A stretch of DNA of 64,000 nt, taken from contig JAATWA010000001.1 in assembly GCA_013361095.1 (NCBI GenBank), positions 434,001-498,000 on the forward strand, written 5' to 3'. Shown here piece after piece: positions 61,322 through 64,000 of this stretch. The notes beneath the pieces were generated by a model. The model was not told where the DNA came from. It worked only from the letters and a program-made list of their open reading frames with translations, and searched no databases. Numbering within the stretch: position 1 is the stretch's first letter; every line of letters begins with the position of its first letter. The stretch is from Pseudanabaena biceps (GTDB lineage: Bacteria; Cyanobacteriota; Cyanobacteriia; Pseudanabaenales; Pseudanabaenaceae). The position numbers were made by a program, and so were the translations under genes.

Positions 61322-63664
61322 ATGTCGCTAACAGATTGGCAGATTGTAGAAAAAACTGAGCCGCCAGATTGGTTACAGGCTAAAGTCGGTAAATTTGCGG
61401 CGCAATTGTTAAGCGATCGCGGAATTATTGAACCTGAGCAAGTGGCAGCTTTTTTGTCCCCATCTGCCTATCAACCAACCAGTGCTTTTGCTTTTGGAGA
61501 GGAGATAAAACAGGCGATCACCAGAATTAGGGAAGCTTGGCAACAGGGCGAAACGATCGCAATTTGGGGGGATTTTGATGCTGATGGAATTACGGCAACA
61601 TCGGTTTTATGGGAAGGACTAGGACAATTTTTCGCGCAAGGCGATCGCCTTGTTTTCTACATTCCCGATCGCCTCAAAGCTTCTCATGGAATTTCGATAA
61701 CTGGACTTGATGAGTTGCGATCGCAATGCGAAATAGCAGGACAAAATCTCGGCTTAATCATCACCTGCGATACGGGTAGCACTTGTCTCGCAGCTTTAAA
61801 TTATGCCCAAACACTAGGTATTGATGTGATTGTTACTGACCATCACACATTGCCCGATCACCGCCCGCCCGTAGTCGCAATTATCAACCCACGCTATTTG
61901 TCAGAATCTCATCCATTGTTCCATTTGTCAGGGGTCGCAGTTGCTTATAAACTGATGGAAGTGGTTTATGCCGATTTTGCGGAGAAGTTTCCCGAACTGC
62001 CACAACAGCCCCTAGAAAACTTATTGGATTTGGTCGCGATCGGTTTAATAGCTGATTTAGTGCAGCTTACAGGGGACTGCCGCTACCTTGCCCAAAGAGG
62101 AATGGAAGTACTGCGGCAAAAGAAACGCCTCGGTGTGCGCCTACTATTAGAACAATGCAAAAAAGTAGGCGATCGCCCCATTGATATTAGTTTTGGAATT
62201 GCGCCGAGAATTAATGCGGTCAGCCGTATTTGGGGAGATGTGCGGAAATGTGTAGAACTGCTCACCACCAAAGATGAGAAAATCTGCAAAAATTTAATTG
62301 ACCAAATGGAACTTGCCAATACTGAGCGCAAATCTCTCCAAAAGAAAGTATTTAAACAAGTTCAATCAAAAATCGAGAAATTAGATCTCTCCACTACAGG
62401 GATTATTATCCTCGTTGATCCCCAATGGTCGGTAGGCGTTTTGGGGCTAGTTGCGGGACAAGTCGTCAGTGAATATGGTCGCCCGACAATTCTTTGTACC
62501 GTTGAAGATGGTATTGCCAAAGGCAGTGCGCGATCGCTATCGGGAATTAATCTCTATGATCTGCTCAAGGAACAAGAGCATTTGCTACTTAGCTTCGGTG
62601 GACATCCCTTAGCAGGTGGTTTGAGCTTTCATTTAGATAACTTACAAGTTCTAATTGAAGCGATCGATCAAAAATTTTGGAGTCAATATGGACAATTGCA
62701 AAATAAAACCATTGCCATTGATTTAGAAGTAAAAATCACCGATCTTAATAGAGATTTATCCAATCAACTTAGAAAGCTAGAACCCTTTGGCATGGGTAAT
62801 CCCCATCCTAGACTTCTATTGCGTGATTGTACTTTTACAAATAAATTTAATGCCAATATTCGTAATTACAAAGGTCAAAAAGTTGAATATATCAGAACCG
62901 AATTTATCTTAAGCGATCGCGATGATTATCAAATTCATGGAGATTGGTGGGGACATTATAGCTATGAGTTACCCGACGAGACGCTCTGTGATGTGATCGT
63001 TGAGATAGTCGATAATGCTCCTCGCGATCGCTACGACATCAGACTTCTCGACTTCCACCCTCACAGTACCCCCCGCCCTTCTAAACCATCTTCTCTTGCC
63101 TCTACTTCTCTTCAAAATCCTGAAGCAAAAGTTCAAATCATTGATTGTCGTGGCAGTGATTTAACTTCTTTACAACCAAATCTAGCCGCTACGATTTGCG
63201 ATCGCTGTCCGCAAAGTTGGCATGACCTAAACAAAATTATTGCCTCGGCAGAACAAGCTAGTCTGCCCATCGCCCTGTTATATAACGATCCTCACCAGAT
63301 CAATGGCGCGATCGCATGGCAAACTCTAGTTGGTATTGCTAAATATCTAAGCCGCACAGGCAAGGAAATTAGGCGATCGCAGCTTATGAATAAAATAGGA
63401 ATAGATGACCTCCAAGCACTTCAAATTGGTTTTGAAGAATTGCAAAAACATGGCTTTCAAGTCGAAGAAATAGCGATTTATGAAGTAAATGAAGATGATC
63501 TAATAGTAAAAATAATCACAATTCCTATAGAGAATAGAGAAATCACAAAAAACTTCATAGAATCTAATCGCTTTATCCAAGCCGCCAATGAGTTATCATT
63601 TCACAAACAATTTTTTGATCGGTTTCTACAGAACTTCCCCAAAGTCTATCCGCTAAATAGCTGA
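61322..63664 (+). CDS. recJ: Single-stranded-DNA-specific exonuclease RecJ
   Basis: A 780-residue DHH-family 5'-3' exonuclease for recombination and mismatch repair. Motif I is IAIWGDFDADGITATSVL near 81 and the DHH motif is VIVTDHHTLPDHRPP near 170. DHHA1-type blocks SVGVLGLVAGQVVSEYGRP and LLLSFGGHPLAGGLSFHL are near 375-440, followed by the OB fold. The C-terminal ~200 residues are an extension beyond the usual ~575-residue RecJ, as seen in other cyanobacterial forms, and are of unknown role. No frame damage. Confidence 0.92.
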   Translation: MSLTDWQIVEKTEPPDWLQAKVGKFAAQLLSDRGIIEPEQVAAFLSPSAYQPTSAFAFGEEIKQAITRIREAWQQGETIAIWGDFDADGITATSVLWEGLGQFFAQGDRLVFYIPDRLKASHGISITGLDELRSQCEIAGQNLGLIITCDTGSTCLAALNYAQTLGIDVIVTDHHTLPDHRPPVVAIINPRYLSESHPLFHLSGVAVAYKLMEVVYADFAEKFPELPQQPLENLLDLVAIGLIADLVQLTGDCRYLAQRGMEVLRQKKRLGVRLLLEQCKKVGDRPIDISFGIAPRINAVSRIWGDVRKCVELLTTKDEKICKNLIDQMELANTERKSLQKKVFKQVQSKIEKLDLSTTGIIILVDPQWSVGVLGLVAGQVVSEYGRPTILCTVEDGIAKGSARSLSGINLYDLLKEQEHLLLSFGGHPLAGGLSFHLDNLQVLIEAIDQKFWSQYGQLQNKTIAIDLEVKITDLNRDLSNQLRKLEPFGMGNPHPRLLLRDCTFTNKFNANIRNYKGQKVEYIRTEFILSDRDDYQIHGDWWGHYSYELPDETLCDVIVEIVDNAPRDRYDIRLLDFHPHSTPRPSKPSSLASTSLQNPEAKVQIIDCRGSDLTSLQPNLAATICDRCPQSWHDLNKIIASAEQASLPIALLYNDPHQINGAIAWQTLVGIAKYLSRTGKEIRRSQLMNKIGIDDLQALQIGFEELQKHGFQVEEIAIYEVNEDDLIVKIITIPIENREITKNFIESNRFIQAANELSFHKQFFDRFLQNFPKVYPLNS

Positions 63665-63668
63665 TCAA

Positions 63669-63793
63669 CAATTCTCATTATAAAAATTGGTTTTTTGAAA
63701 GCCAGCCGTAGGATGACTTTCAAAAAACCAATTTTGGGGTTTGCAGCGCCTAAGGCGCTGCAAACCCCAAAATTGGTTTCGTAATGAGAATTG
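63669..63793. repeat. 125-bp nested inverted-repeat element
   Basis: Terminal repeats CAATTCTCATTAT / GTAATGAGAATTG enclose two further hairpins: TTTTTTGAAAG / CTTTCAAAAAA around CCAGCCGTAGGATGA, and CCAATTTTGGGGTTTGCAGC + GCC with its mirror. The short form at 9035-9073 has only the termini and AAAAATTGGTTTC. Confidence 0.8.
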
Positions 63794-63866
63794 CTGATAG
63801 CTGATGTTGTAAAAGCCATACTTTTTTGAGAATGTGAATACAGCAACATAGATGTTTCGTTAAGCC

Positions 63867-63918
63867 CATAAAAATAGCGAGATTCAAGATTATTATCTTG
63901 AATCTCGCTATTTTTATG
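63867..63918. repeat. Palindrome, 63.9 kb
   Basis: CATAAAAATAGCGAGATTCA + AGAT, centre TATT, exact mirror. Confidence 0.8.
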
Positions 63919-63935
63919 ACTGTTTCCCTTCTTAT

Positions 63936-63990
63936 TAAACCCAAACATTGTGAGACGGCGCTTCGCGCCGTCTCACAATGTTTGGGTTTA
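63936..63990. repeat. Palindrome at the window end
   Basis: TAAACCCAAACATTGTGAG, ACGGCGC, loop TTC and exact mirror. No gene is visible between recJ and the window end. Confidence 0.85.
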
Positions 63991-64000
63991 GCTACATACA

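Overview
The window is cyanobacterial chromosome. It carries genes for chlorophyll and tetrapyrrole synthesis (magnesium chelatase H, porphobilinogen deaminase, biliverdin reductase), the photosystem II extrinsic protein PsbU, two NDH-1 subunit 4 paralogues, and a very high density of HIP1 octamers (GCGATCGC). Moderate GC, HIP1 density and protein flavour suggest a Pseudanabaena-like filamentous cyanobacterium; the genus is inference. I found no rRNA, tRNA, transposase or CRISPR array.

Layout. 1-2.8 kb: 3' part of chlH. 2.9-5.1 kb: a TumE-type toxin module, an antitoxin-like paralogue and a PIN-domain gene. 5.1-9.0 kb: a toxin-antitoxin island of five two-gene cassettes (HicBA, DUF4926/DUF6883, VapBC, BrnTA, MNT/HEPN), each separated from the next by a short array of GATC-centred units spaced about 27 nt. 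9.3-24 kb: housekeeping and signalling genes, including an orphan metal ABC permease, an LD-carboxypeptidase, a double SagB-type oxidoreductase, a CHAT/DUF928/CHASE2-GGDEF-EAL cluster, ndhD, psbU and nadB. 24-34.5 kb: redox proteins, a ferritin-like protein, priA, purE, an Rpn-family protein, an ABC exporter and a methyltransferase. 35.7-42.5 kb: a very large hybrid histidine kinase followed by a REC-GGDEF-EAL protein. 42.5-51.2 kb: a second accessory island with a duplicated larC 3' fragment, two YoeB-type cassettes flanked by the same 27-nt arrays, a two-gene unit (PD-(D/E)XK-like protein plus a 1188-residue integrase-repeat/helicase/Rrp8-like methyltransferase), a broken RelE module and larC itself. 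51.4-63.7 kb: queG, a J-domain protein, thrB, bvdR, a second ndhD, hemC, ubiX, a LapA-like protein, a TPM protein and recJ.

Three things stand out. First, the 27-nt HIP1-phased arrays mark the boundaries of seven toxin-antitoxin cassettes in two islands, a cassette-like layout I cannot assign to a known system. Second, the helicase/methyltransferase fusion with its upstream nuclease-like gene is a plausible undescribed defence or RNA-modification unit. Third, the intergenic DNA is full of long, nearly perfect palindromes whose outer arms are unique to each locus while the core is shared. A frameshifted relE copy lying inside a perfect palindrome suggests these structures can form by hairpin-templated correction.

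Several starts were moved inward from the longest reading frame where homology to a paralogue, a Shine-Dalgarno match or an ATGA/TGATG overlap supports it. Four broken genes are recorded (hicA, brnT, relE and the larC fragment). larC itself appears intact but split, with a -1 slippery A-run joining the halves.
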